In this document: in pieces, positions 27,296 through 38,800 of the stretch
Position numbering within the stretch: the stretch's first letter is position 1
How the letters are laid out: every line of letters starts with the position of its first letter
DNA from: Telmatactis stephensoni
Lineage: Eukaryota > Cnidaria > Anthozoa > Actiniaria > Isophelliidae
Direction of reading: 5' to 3'
Assembly (NCBI GenBank): GCA_029948255.1
Contig: JALIZF010001161.1
Location: forward strand, 1-64,000
Length of the DNA: 64,000 bases
Translations under genes and position numbers: made by a program
The notes under the pieces: generated by a model
Database searches by the model: none
The model's input: the letters and a program-made list of their open reading frames with translations, nothing else
Told to the model about the DNA's origin: nothing

Positions 27296-27702
27296 CCCGG
27301 GGGGGACTCCTATATATAAGAGGACGGGGATGCTCGTCGGAAATTTTAAAAATGACCCCTAAAAGGTACCAAAGCCATATCCGGGTGGGCGTGGCAATAC
27401 ATGTTTTTACCCCTAAAAGGTACCAACTCAAAAACACTAAATTTAACATTTTGCATATTTTAGTCAATCAAGCGATCAATTGTGTCTATTTATATACGAA
27501 CAATTTGATGGTCGTGCAATCCGATCTTTGTTTCCAGTATTAATCGTTGATAGAGGAAAAAATCACCCTTAAAGGTACCAGCTATGTCTCTAGTAGTCCA
27601 CTAAAGTCTGGGACACCCTAAAAGGTACCAAATCGCTGATTTTGACCCCTAAAAGGTACGACGAGCATCCCCGTCCATTTACGATCGGAGTCCCCCCCCG
27701 GG
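27296..27702. mobile_element. hAT-like MITE with G-tract termini (copy 3), with an unfilled site in the window
   Basis: CCCGGGGGGGACTCC and GGAGTCCCCCCCCGGG ends bound it, with a perfect 8-bp duplication CGGACAAC (27288-27295 and 27703-27710). Its flanks (GCACCGCACGGTTACGGCAG and CAGCACTGAC) are a repeat whose second copy at about 29850-29960 lacks the insert. This fixes the boundaries independently. Confidence 0.9.
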
Positions 27703-27918
27703 CGGACAACACAGCACTGACACGATTACGGCAAGGCGCGGTCCGTTTCACACTCATACGAGAACTGCTCTATGTAAGCACTGTTTTTCCATGGTCTCAG
27801 ATTTCCTTATTGCATCTTTATACACCAACCCAATCAAACTAGTTTATTCACTAGTTTCTGTTTGAGTTCAAAATAATGGATTTCTGCTTGTATGTACTGT
27901 ATGACAATGGTGGACTTA

Positions 27919-28165
27919 GAGTGCACGCCACATATCCGTGAAACAATTACTATTCAGCGTGATATTAATTTTAGTTCTCAACTGTTTAGTTATTGACAAA
28001 TTAAGAATTCACTGACGCATGAACATCAAGAAACACAAAGACAGCTAGATATGTTGCTATTGTTATTTGCACTGTTCTGCTTCAGTGCTATCACTAGTTT
28101 GCACAAAATAGTGCAATTAGACAACACATGTTAAAATTTGTTTCACGGATATATGGCGAGCACTC
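27919..28165. mobile_element. 247-bp MITE with TA target duplication
   Basis: Termini GAGTGCACGCCACATATCCG and the inverse of GAGTGCTCGCCATATATCCG are flanked by TA (27917-27918 and 28166-28167). It lies downstream of CYC1 and has no coding capacity. Confidence 0.8.
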
Positions 28166-28386
28166 TATTAAAAACAAAGGCACAAATATCTATCCATATC
28201 TTTCGGTGACTTTAATCACAAAATTGAGTGAACAAAATAAGCATTACCTTTTTGTCACATTTAAAACACATCACAAAGATATCAAGCATATACAAGATCT
28301 TTAAAAAATTCTGATCAACAGAGTTAGAACTTCTGTTACATCCCCATAATACAATGACAATGAATGGTCTACTTTAGACATCGATA

Positions 28387-31300
28387 TTATGAGTGGGGTG
28401 AGGGACGATAGGCTATTTTACGGCTCTTTAGGACAGTCCACTTATGACGCTTGTAGTAATATGAGGCAAACATGATAAGAGACAGAATAACCAAGGCCTG
28501 AAAAAAGAAAATGTTAAAATTAGTTGTCTGAATTATAAACATAGAATAGGACTAATAAGGGCTCAGATTTTTCTGAGTTTTTTTGACACTCAATGAAGCA
28601 TACATGATGAAAATTCTATCATCTTTCCAAGTACATTTCCATTCATTTGACAAATAATTAATAATAATTATTGGTGTACCTTCATTCCCATCCTTTTTCG
28701 GTCATCATGATCAGGTTCTGAGTTTTAAGAAAAGAAGAAATTAGATGTTTATAATGCTGTCATCTTTCAGATTAAAGAATTTGCTATTTTAATGTTAAGA
28801 CTGCCTCAAATTTGCCATGGAAGTATCACTGTAAGTTCACTACTGTATTCATCATTTAATCACCAAGTGAAAAGGCATTGTCACAGCATAGCATGGTCAC
28901 AGCACAGTGCTCAATGCTTTACAATATTATTATCTGATACAAGAGGGAGCCAGTTGCAAAAAGTTGTTGTCAGTAACAGCTTTAAGTCACCTACCTGCTG
29001 ACCACTTCAAGAAAGTAGATACATCCTTAGCTAGTTGACTCACAGATGCAGGAGTTCCTAACCAAACCAAACAAATAATCAACACAAGTAACACAAGTAT
29101 ACCGACCTGTATTCTCCAGGCCTGAGATCTTGAAAGGCCAATTAGTGGTAATCCTGGATTAATTCTTAGGATAACACTTACTATTCACTTTAATCCTGGA
29201 TGTATTTAGTTCTAATCAGGCAGGAACTGGCCCTGAAACACAGGCAGCCAACACTTTTGCCAACTAATGGTCTGTCAAGCTATGGCTACTTTTGTTTAAC
29301 AAATTATCTGTTGAGTACCTCAGGCACTTGATTTGCAAAATAATATCAGTTCAAATTTTGGGCTGCTTATTTAAGTTTCTGGAGAACAGTGAACAAGATA
29401 TCAAGAGGGATCATATTGTAATATCATACCATCTTCATATTCAATGATGTCATTATACAATGCTTGGGCCATGGCTATAGCTTGTCCAGGGAAGTAAGCA
29501 TTGAAATAAAGGTCCTCTCTCAGTTCTACACCAGCAGGGGGATCACAGTAACCAGTCAATATCGAGAAGATATAATCCTAGATTCAAATGAAACTATGTA
29601 TCAATATTATTGAGATAATGTTGGTTGTAAGTGTGTACATGTACAAATCCAGTTGTAATACACATAATTGTAGAGCGTACTCCCTCTAAGCTGTTTTCAC
29701 AAGTGACAGAGGCAGAGGAGGAAGCAACAAATGCATACTTGGAGATTTAACACAACCCAGGCAAAAACTCCACAGTGCTAAACACAGCCTAATTCACACT
29801 TGGATAACTATCACAGTTTGATTATAGAGTAGATTTCACAAGACTGTGAAAAAGGCACCATAAGGTCACCGCATGGTTATGGCAGGAATTTTCGAATGTT
29901 TCTAAAGACAACATGGCACTGACGGGTCAAGGCATGGTGCTGTCCATTTCACACTCATATGAAATCTGTTCTAAAACAGTTGTAGCTACTGCTAGTGTTC
30001 TATTTTATATTATCATATGGCTAGATAAATTCCTGAATTCTGATTGGCTAACGCATGGTCTGTATTTTGCCATATCAGGACCGCTGTCCCGGATGAAAAG
30101 AAAAGTTTGTGTTTGGCAATAAATTGTTTTAGCGGGACTTCTCAAAGCCATATCATAAATAAGTTATTAACCTCGTTTGCTCGGTCTGTATGGGAAAATA
30201 TCAGACCTCGGTCTTTTTGTACAGACCTCGCGTCAAGATATTTTCCCATACAGACTTCACGCTCCGTTAATAACCCTTTAATATATAGATGAGAAATAAT
30301 TTGGTAATAACAAAGGAGTCATACCTCACCACCATGTCTAGCAAGACTAATTAAGCTCAAGTCTGGTGGATAAGCACCTGAAAATAACACAAAATGTTAC
30401 ACTCAATTTTACTAGACTCTAACTATTTTCTAACTATTACAAAAGCTTCTTACCAGCATTGGCTGCTCTAGCTGCTTCTTCATTTTTGTATGGTTGTGGA
30501 AGAATATCTGAGAGCTACAAGAAAATCATTATAGCAAATGAGTACATTTGAATGTGATAATTTGATTTGTGCAATTGAATGGATAAATCTATCATCTTCT
30601 ATGTAGGTTTTACTACCCACCTTGCCAGGTCTTGTAAACATTTCTCCTTCCTCATCAGGACCATCTTCGATGTCATACTATGGAAACAATGAAAATCATA
30701 AGAAGTTACAACAATGGGTCATGATATCCATCAAAGCACTTGAGCATTCATCACTTCATGGCATACACAAGCCTCATCAAATATAGCTCTCAGGTGGTAT
30801 TTCTCAGCCAGTCAAAAAGCAAAAACTCCAAAAACAGATTGTGGCAAAAACCTTTTTGACTTATACCATTGTAGTTATGTACAGTATTGTTACCTCAGCA
30901 GCTATAGCCTTCATTTCTTCTTCTGTATAACATACACCAACTAAGTGACGGAATGCAATTCTTTCCATACTATGACATGCTGCGCAGACTTGTCTGTACA
31001 CCTGGAATCCTCTACGAATACTATCATGATCTAAGGCACTAAATACACCCTTATGATTCCATGGTAGTTTGGGAGGGTGAAGCTCTACTTCTTCAGCATT
31101 GACATCAGGTTGTAACAGATAGCCTGTTATAAAGCCACCAGTAGCTAGTGAGCCCAAAGTTATCCACGTAGATGTCTATAAAGATACAAAAATACACATT
31201 TGGAATATGAAATTGGGTACAAATAATAGTGATGAAGGGATGCATACAAGAACAATGCATGTGATCTCTGACTAAATTCAGAGATCTACTGCTATATTTT

Positions 31301-32543
31301 TGTAGTTTTTTTAGTGCAAAGCTCAAAACTGTGACCAGTGTTAATGTATTTGCATAGTCTTTGTCTCACCATCCTTCAATTAGCATTCAGATAAGAGAAT
31401 CCTCCAATGCTAATGATTGCTAAGTTGAATACATTATGGCTGGTCATACTTTTAAACTTTGAGCTGTAAACAACTTTAAAGTAGCTATTTCTAAACAGAC
31501 ATCCCATATTAGATTGCTCTTTCACCAAAATTTATATGCCCAAATGCTAATTGGAATTTGTATGAATATGCCATGGTGTAAAGCATACTACTAATACTGG
31601 ACACTGTGATATTTATACCACCGATAGAGAAACTTCCATACGTCTGGGAAAACAACCTGGTCACATCATAACACAGTTAAAGCAGTAATTTTTAATGTTA
31701 TTATATACAATATGTTACAGTATAGTACAGTTAGTTTCCCACTTGCACAAACTGCTCTTTCATATGTATTAATACCTTAGATTGGCTAGCTGTTTGTGCT
31801 ACTGAACCTGATGATCTAATTTGTGCCTGAAAGAGAAATGATAATAATGGAATCATGTGTATATTAAAATACATCAGAATAATGAAACACTTTAGTATTG
31901 AACACATGTGTTCTTGGATGCAATGACAAAGTTAATTTGTCCAAATTGAATACAGATTTGCTGGTACTTTTTACCATATTCTAAACATCATATCATGAAT
32001 TGCAAAAAAATATGAAAACTTCTATATGCATAGTTATTAAATACAACTTTTCGAGAGAAAAATCCAAATAAAACAGTTTAGCCATATCAATACAAACTAT
32101 GTAAATATACACTGCGATCAATAATTGTTATGCAACTGCAATGATCGATTCTTGTTACGTCGCAAGCTCGTAGCACTTGAAATGAACACTACCACGAAAT
32201 TACAGCATAATCTCAAAAATAAATCAATTCCAAAGTATATCATGACTATAAAATAACATCTTTATGTTCATTTTTCTCATAGAACAGACGGAAGATGATG
32301 GAATAGCCAAACACCGGTAAAAAGGTCAAATCCTTGAGTAGCTTTATCAGTACATAGGTAGCAAGGTACAAATGTTCCCCGATTTTCAAACAAATTTATC
32401 TAAAACTTAGGTTTCTCTTAACAGGCATACGTAAAAAAATAAGAACTCATTACTGCTGCGTTGTTAGATTGTAGTTTTACCTTCAAGAATTCTGGAAAAT
32501 GCCGGGAAAAGTTCCTCAATCGGACCACATTTCTAAACGCCAT
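28387..32543 (-). CDS. CYC1: CYC1, cytochrome c1 of respiratory complex III, complete
   Basis: Ten exons, in coding order: 32481-32543, 31776-31826, 30894-31175, 30621-30677, 30454-30514, 30325-30377, 29430-29577, 28995-29057, 28680-28717 and 28387-28497. The total is 927 nt and 308 residues. The N-terminus is a basic, Ser-rich mitochondrial presequence ([16 protein letters not shown]). Then come [13 protein letters not shown] and [19 protein letters not shown] with the CAACH haem-c site. The later AIAMA contains the likely axial Met, and a C-terminal membrane anchor ends in [12 protein letters not shown]. It carries electrons from the Rieske protein to cytochrome c on the intermembrane side of the inner membrane. 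Length is close to the vertebrate protein. ATG 32543 faces the GPAA1 promoter. Confidence 0.96.
29840..29970. repeat. Unfilled copy of the repeat that hosts MITE copy 3
   Basis: GGTTATGGCAGGAATTTTCG, AAAGACAAC and GGCACTGAC align with the two flanks of the insertion at 27296-27702. It lies in a CYC1 intron. Confidence 0.65.
30160..30283. repeat. Hairpin-forming inverted repeat in a CYC1 intron
   Basis: GTCTGTATGGGAAAATATC at about 30185 is inverted at about 30237-30265, and the outer TTATTAACCTCG pairs with a CGTTAATAA block. Probably a foldback MITE. Confidence 0.7.
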
Positions 32544-32729
32544 TTTGAAATCCTTCCCCTTCTTACCCACAAAACATTGCGGCATGCGTATATCAATGCG
32601 CATGTCTAAACTTGGTGACCGCGCAAATTTTGAAAATTCAAAATGGCGGACGGAGCAGGAAAATAAAATAGAAAATAGAAATATTCATTTTGAATTAGAA
32701 AATACCTTAGCAGATTTAAGGACAATAAG
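32544..32729. promoter_or_regulatory. Bidirectional CYC1/GPAA1 promoter and GPAA1 5' UTR exon
   Basis: Less than 200 bp separates the CYC1 start codon from the donor site (32729/32730) of a plus-strand untranslated exon that splices to 32861, just before the GPAA1 ATG. AAAATGGCGG, a YY1-type core, occurs at 32640-32649. A second, AAAATGGCG on the minus strand, overlaps the CYC1 start (32538-32546). There is no obvious TATA box. YY1 sites near starts are common in housekeeping promoters; binding here is inferred. Confidence 0.65.
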
Positions 32730-32866
32730 GTAAGATTCCACTTCTCTTCTCAGCACAAACCTTACTTAATTTTTCAGATTGTTTCCGTGGGTCGTAGGCA
32801 AAAGGTTGGTCAAGTTCCCGTCAAAGATTTCTCTTTTGAAACTTTCGTTTCTTTGTAGAAAATAAC

Positions 32867-35800
32867 ATGGGAATCCTTACTGACGGTAGAGGGAGAAAAC
32901 AGTTAACTTTTTTTCTTATTAAGCATTGCAACAAAGTCTGGTAAGTGTAGATTATGAGGCTGTAGTTCTGTGGTAACTTTATTAATACCTGGACCATTAC
33001 CTGTATTCATAACCTTCAAAAGGACACACCCATGTGTTAGAAGTAAAAGCACTTAAATACGTTTAAGCATTTGTACAACATTGTGGACTCACTACTCCCT
33101 CCCCTCCCCCCTCCCCATCTGCTTTTGCCCAGGGTCCCAGAGGATGGTCAAAAGTGTGAGAAAAGGCAAATAGGCGAGCAATGAATATTGCAGAGTTTCA
33201 TCCATTCCTCTGGGAATCAAAAGACAAAGAAGCATTGTGTAGCCATGCATTTTGGATGAACAAACGACAAATGCTAATGAGAAATCTTTTGTTGAAGCTC
33301 ATCCAAGATGGCTGCCGTGACATCATAGCTAGTCAACCCAGTAATGATTAAATGATTTTTGACAAGCAGTTTCACTCTCTCTAACCCTATTTATGTTCCA
33401 CCCTGTTTACTTGTTGCTGCAATTATAAGTGTTCAAGTTATATTTCTAAGCAAGGCCTCATGTAGGTTATCATAGCTGGGTCATGCAAGTGTTTTTTTAT
33501 AATATTTGAACTAAGATTTTCCTTAGTTTTATTGGATTTGCAAATCCATGGTGGCTCACTAATCCAAGGCCCATCTCTTATCTTGAACATCATACATATG
33601 CTTTTATTTACTCAAGTGCTTTGCTAGTTTTTTTATGAATTACTGCATTTTGTTGTTTTATTTCCAGTATACTCAGTTATCTGGCTGGTGTTGTTTGGTT
33701 TTGTGCGCTATCAGATTCTTCACTCAATAACAGAACCTACTTCTCTGAGAATGCTCTTCTACCAGGACAAGTAGAATCTGAGTATTACAATCACAGAGTG
33801 GCTCTAAGAATCTCTGCTGAGCTAGAAAATATGAAGGAAAAGCAGAGGTATAAAGTTCATCAATCAATCCATCTGTCAATTCAGTCATTCATCCCATCGT
33901 TTATTTATTTACTTATTCCTTCATTTATCCATTCCCTTATCAGAAACATATTTACTCATTCATTAATAGATTGATCTGCTCATTCATCCATCCATCCATT
34001 CTTTCCTTTCTTCCTTCCTTCCTTCCTTCCTTCCTTCATTCACTCCCCATCATTAACTTATTCACTCATTAATCAATAGATAGATCTGTTCATTCATTTA
34101 TTTGTTCATTCATTCTTTCATCCATCCATCCATTCATTCATTCCATCCATTCATTCATTTATTCATTCATTCATTCATTCATTTATTTATTCATCCATAC
34201 ACTCATTCATCCATTCATCCAGTTATTCATTCATCCATCCATATATCCATTCATTCATTCATTTATTCATCCATCCATCCATATATTCATTCATTCATTC
34301 ATTCATTCTTTCTTTCTCTTATCCATCCATCCAATTATTTATTCATTAATTCATCCATTAGATGTTATAAAATATTGAAAAACAGTCCATTTCTCTGCAG
34401 AGAAAATATCCCAGTAGAATGGCTATCCAACAAGATGACAGAAATTGGTCTCCACACCTACAAACAGAACTTTACTGTCCAAATCCCTTTGCCAGAATCA
34501 GAAGGACCATCAGTGATCAAGGGAACAAATGTGTATGGAGTCCTCAGGGCACCGAGGATTGCAGGCACAGAAGCCTTGGTATTTTCACTGCCTTATCACC
34601 ATGGCAACAACATGGGTGGTCTCGCACTGATGCTATCTTTAGCAGATCACTTTAGAAGTATGAGTTTATGAATCTTAGTTTATCAAGAGCAGGGGGTTTA
34701 TTAAGATTTTTAAGGAGCAAGGATGGCACAGTTGGTTAGTGCGTGGCCTTCGGTGCGAGAGGTCCCTAGTTCAATCCCCAGTGACCTCTCCATCCTTGTT
34801 TCGACTTCATTCCATTCCTGTGTAGCTTTGAATTAGCTTTAAATACCGTAAAACGGAGCACATGATGGAGAGAGGAGGTAAAGAGGCGCACCTTCGAACG
34901 CTTGATACATGAGCCTTTGGCTCGGGAGACTGGGCAACCACTCCCCGCGGACTCGAAGTAAAATAAATTACCTTCACCTTTACCTTTTACCTTTTTGAAC
35001 TGGAGAGCATCTGGCCATGACACCCAGGCAAGATTACAGATATTTATTTTCAAAAATTGGTTTAAGTTTCTTGAGACAGCTGGGCAAAACCCATCAAAGA
35101 TGTGTTCATAGCCAGTCAATTTGCCCAGTGCATGGCCCTTAATAAACCCACTGCAAGGGAATGGAGAAATAAAGTCATGATGTCATGTTGCCATGGTTTC
35201 AAGATTAACAAACAAATAAATTTTATAAAAAATATCTGTCTTCACTTCAGGGCATTGCATGTGTTGATATTGGAAGTTTACTTTTAGTGCTTAAGCCGTG
35301 GATACGTGTACAATTTTTGCTTGCACAGGCAATGCTGTTTTTTGACATCACCAAACATTACAATATTGTACACCATATTTGTTTATGAAAACCAGTCCTT
35401 CATGTCATACCACTTTTATTGCCAGCATTTGCTGCCAGCATTTGTCCCTTATTTAGCTACCACGTTAATGATTTCAAAAAATTGCATCACCTGAGCAATG
35501 TAGCTTGTGTAGCCATGGCTTTAGTCATCTAAAGCCCAGCACAATGAAACTTCTTCTGCATCATTGTTGCAGTTGCACCATGTCAACCCTTGCAATGTTG
35601 TGTGCAATGTAAAAGTTGCAGAAGTAGAACTCGATCCTGATATGCAACTAATAATAATTTATTCACTTGTAAAGCACAAATATCAATTGGAGTAATTTTC
35701 AAATGTGCTTGTAAAACTTTTTAAAAAGTGTGCTTGTAACTTTTTCTGCAACGTTGTGTGCAACTATTGTAGGGTTTGATACACAGTACAACTCTGTCTA

Positions 35801-38800
35801 CATGGAGTGTTCCTGGAAAAGTTGTAAGAATAGAGCATTGACGTGTGTGTCTGTGCCCATAAAGTGACAGGAGATCTATAAAGGGTTTAGTGAGTAAATT
35901 TGAACAGTTGTAATAAATTGCCTTTCATATCACAGGCAAGAGTTACTGGTCCAAGGACATTATATTTCTTGTAACTGAACAAGGTTCTCTTGGAATGCAT
36001 GCTTGGCTGGAGGCTTATCATGATATACCTAATCCATGTGAGTACATTAGACTTTGACACAACACATTTGTATGACTGTGGTAACTGCATGGTAATGACC
36101 ACACCTTGTAAAGATGATTCCACTTCATAAAGGATTCACAGTACAATAGTTAGAAGAAGTAGAGCAAATGTGAGCAAGGAGTTCATATCAAAATCACTTT
36201 CAGCTATAACATGCAGCTATATTTGTCGTTACAAAAGCTGGTGGTTTTCTTTCTTTTTTTTGACATCTTCTACCAAGAACCCTGCTTATGGCAATGATAA
36301 TGTATCGCTATGAGGATGTCACTTCTAAGCAACCCTTATAAAATAATAATATGTTGATTAGAATTATAGCTATAGGACGAAATAGATTATGCAAGGAAAT
36401 TTCATTCCAATGTACCTGACAGACTGCATTGTATTTTCATACTGCAGACATCAAATCCTTGCCATTAGAGGGTCACTCAGGGTCTATTCAAGCTGCTATC
36501 AACTTAGAGACCAATCAAATCCCTATCAGTCGATTTGATATTCTAGAAGAAGGGATCAATGGTCAATTACCCAATTTAGATCTTATCAACATGGTGGATA
36601 AACTTTGTGCAAAGGATGGTATCAGAGCTGCACTGCATACTCAGGTTAGTTTGACTGGAATTAATAAGGTTAATAAATGATGTTGTCATGGCAACACATT
36701 GTGATTTCATTACCTGAATTGGTGATGTCAACATTATTAATGATACAGATCATTTTTATCATGGTGCTGATGATAATCAACCAGGTCTTTACTAATAGCA
36801 CATACTCATTTCCTGCTCCATAAATTTTACTATTATGCTCGATTTAACAAATTGAAGATCTTCAATTCGTTTTTTACAACATTTATTTGAGATAAAAGCT
36901 AAAAAATCCTTTTCAAACGGGGCAACAGAACGAGCGCGCACGCCGAAACGCGTCAGCAGTGCTCTTACTGACACACTCTAATCAACCGAGCAGAACGTGA
37001 GATTAGTATCAAGTGTTGTAAAAACGACAAATTGAAGACTCGGGTCAATGACATTGCATTGTAACGTTACATCGTAACAAACAGTAGTAGAAGTATGCTA
37101 ACAAGTTTTAAGTCCAACCCGGATATGAAAATTTCTAAACGTTAAAACTGGTTGGCATAATTCTACTACTTTGTCCCTGAGGATGATTTCAGTAAAGCGT
37201 AAAAATATCAAATAGTTGAGAGAGTTTTTGTGAGAGTTCTGAAAAGAAGACGAAGAAGAAGGAAAGAAAGAGGGAAAAAAAATGAAAAAATTAGATAGAT
37301 ATAATCGTCTTTAACGAGTAATAAAGTCAGTCACAATGCCAAGTCGGTCAGTGTTTTCGGTGGAATAGCAACTAATCACTGTGTGAAGCGAAAGAACGAT
37401 GATCTGTGTATCCAAAGAACAAGCAAAGATAAATGAAACATGTCAACCAATCAGATCGCGCATAAGATTCTATGACGTCATGTGTGCGTTTATACTTCAA
37501 CAACGCACAGTTCTCAACCAATCATTGTGTGCGTAATATACCAGATATTAATACGACTCAAGGAAAGCAGATAAAGATGTTCGAAGTACCTTTTCACAGC
37601 CAGCCATAGGGCCCAGGGCCCGGTTATAAGAAGGATGGATAACGTTGGATAAATCCTTATGCAAATTTATTGGAAAACGTTTTATCACTTTATCATCATT
37701 TTATTCACTGGAGAAGGACTTATTCAACGCATAGCGCTATCCACACTTCGTGCAACCAGGGCCAGAGCAGATGCGACAACAAACGTTCCTATGATTTGTC
37801 ATTTCACCTGTATGCAGATGATACACAACTATACCTTCCGTTTTTCTGTAATGATGATGATGATATGTACCAGTCCATGAATCGTATTGAACATTGCCTG
37901 TCGGACATTGACCTATGGATGTCCATAAATAAATTAAAGCTTAATAAGGATAAAACTGAACTTCTTTTTCTCTACTCCAAGCATAGCCCGCAAGAATCTC
38001 TCCCTAACCTTTGTTTTGGAAATGATGTAATCAAGCCGTCGAAATCAGCAAAAATATTGGTGTAATCTTTGATTCAACAATGTCGATGGTATCCCACGTT
38101 AATTCCATCTGTAAAAATGCCTTTTACCATCTCCGAAACATTGCCAAAGCTGGAAAATTCCTGTCTCTTCAAACTACTGAAAGACTGGTTCATGCTTTTA
38201 TCACTTCTAAGATTGATTGTTTTAACTGTCTTCTTTTTGGTCTTCCAAGTCAACAAATTTCAAAATTCCAGTCGGTTCAAAATGCTGCTGCACGTCTAAT
38301 AACTCTAGCACGCAAACACTGTCACATTACTCCTATCTTAATCCAATTACACTGGCTTCCTGTTGTTGATCGAATAAAATTCAAGATTCTTTTGTTAACC
38401 TTTAAAGCCCTCTACAACCTGGCTCCTTCCTATATATCTGACCTGATTTCCCTCTACAAACCTACAAGAAACCTTTGCTCTTCTACTGATGTACAACTTG
38501 TTCGTAAAAACTCTCGTGTTAAGTCATATGGTGGTCGTTCGTTCTGTGTGTGTGCCCCTGAACTTTGGAACTCTCTTCCATCTTATATAAGGACTACAAC
38601 TTCTCTGTCATTGTTCAAGTCTTCACTGAAAACTCATCTTTTCAAGTTAGCTTATAATTTGAAATGACTTTTTTTTTTCTCTTTCCCATGCGCCTAGAGC
38701 ATATTTGTATAGGCGCAATATAAATGCATTATATTATTATATTATTATTAAACTAAACTGAAGCGTTGATTCATTGAATCAATGGCAATTGCATTGCCTC

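Noticed and set aside
32461..32733. Plus-strand frame starting near CYC1 exon 1, and ATGGCGGAC at 32643
   Set aside because: The ATG at 32643 meets a stop after seven codons, and the frame ends at a splice donor; the GPAA1 protein start is at 32867 by phase and similarity.
34102..34400. N-terminal part of a 189-residue frame ending in GPAA1 sequence
   Set aside because: The first 100 residues are microsatellite translation; the real exon begins at the acceptor before 34401.
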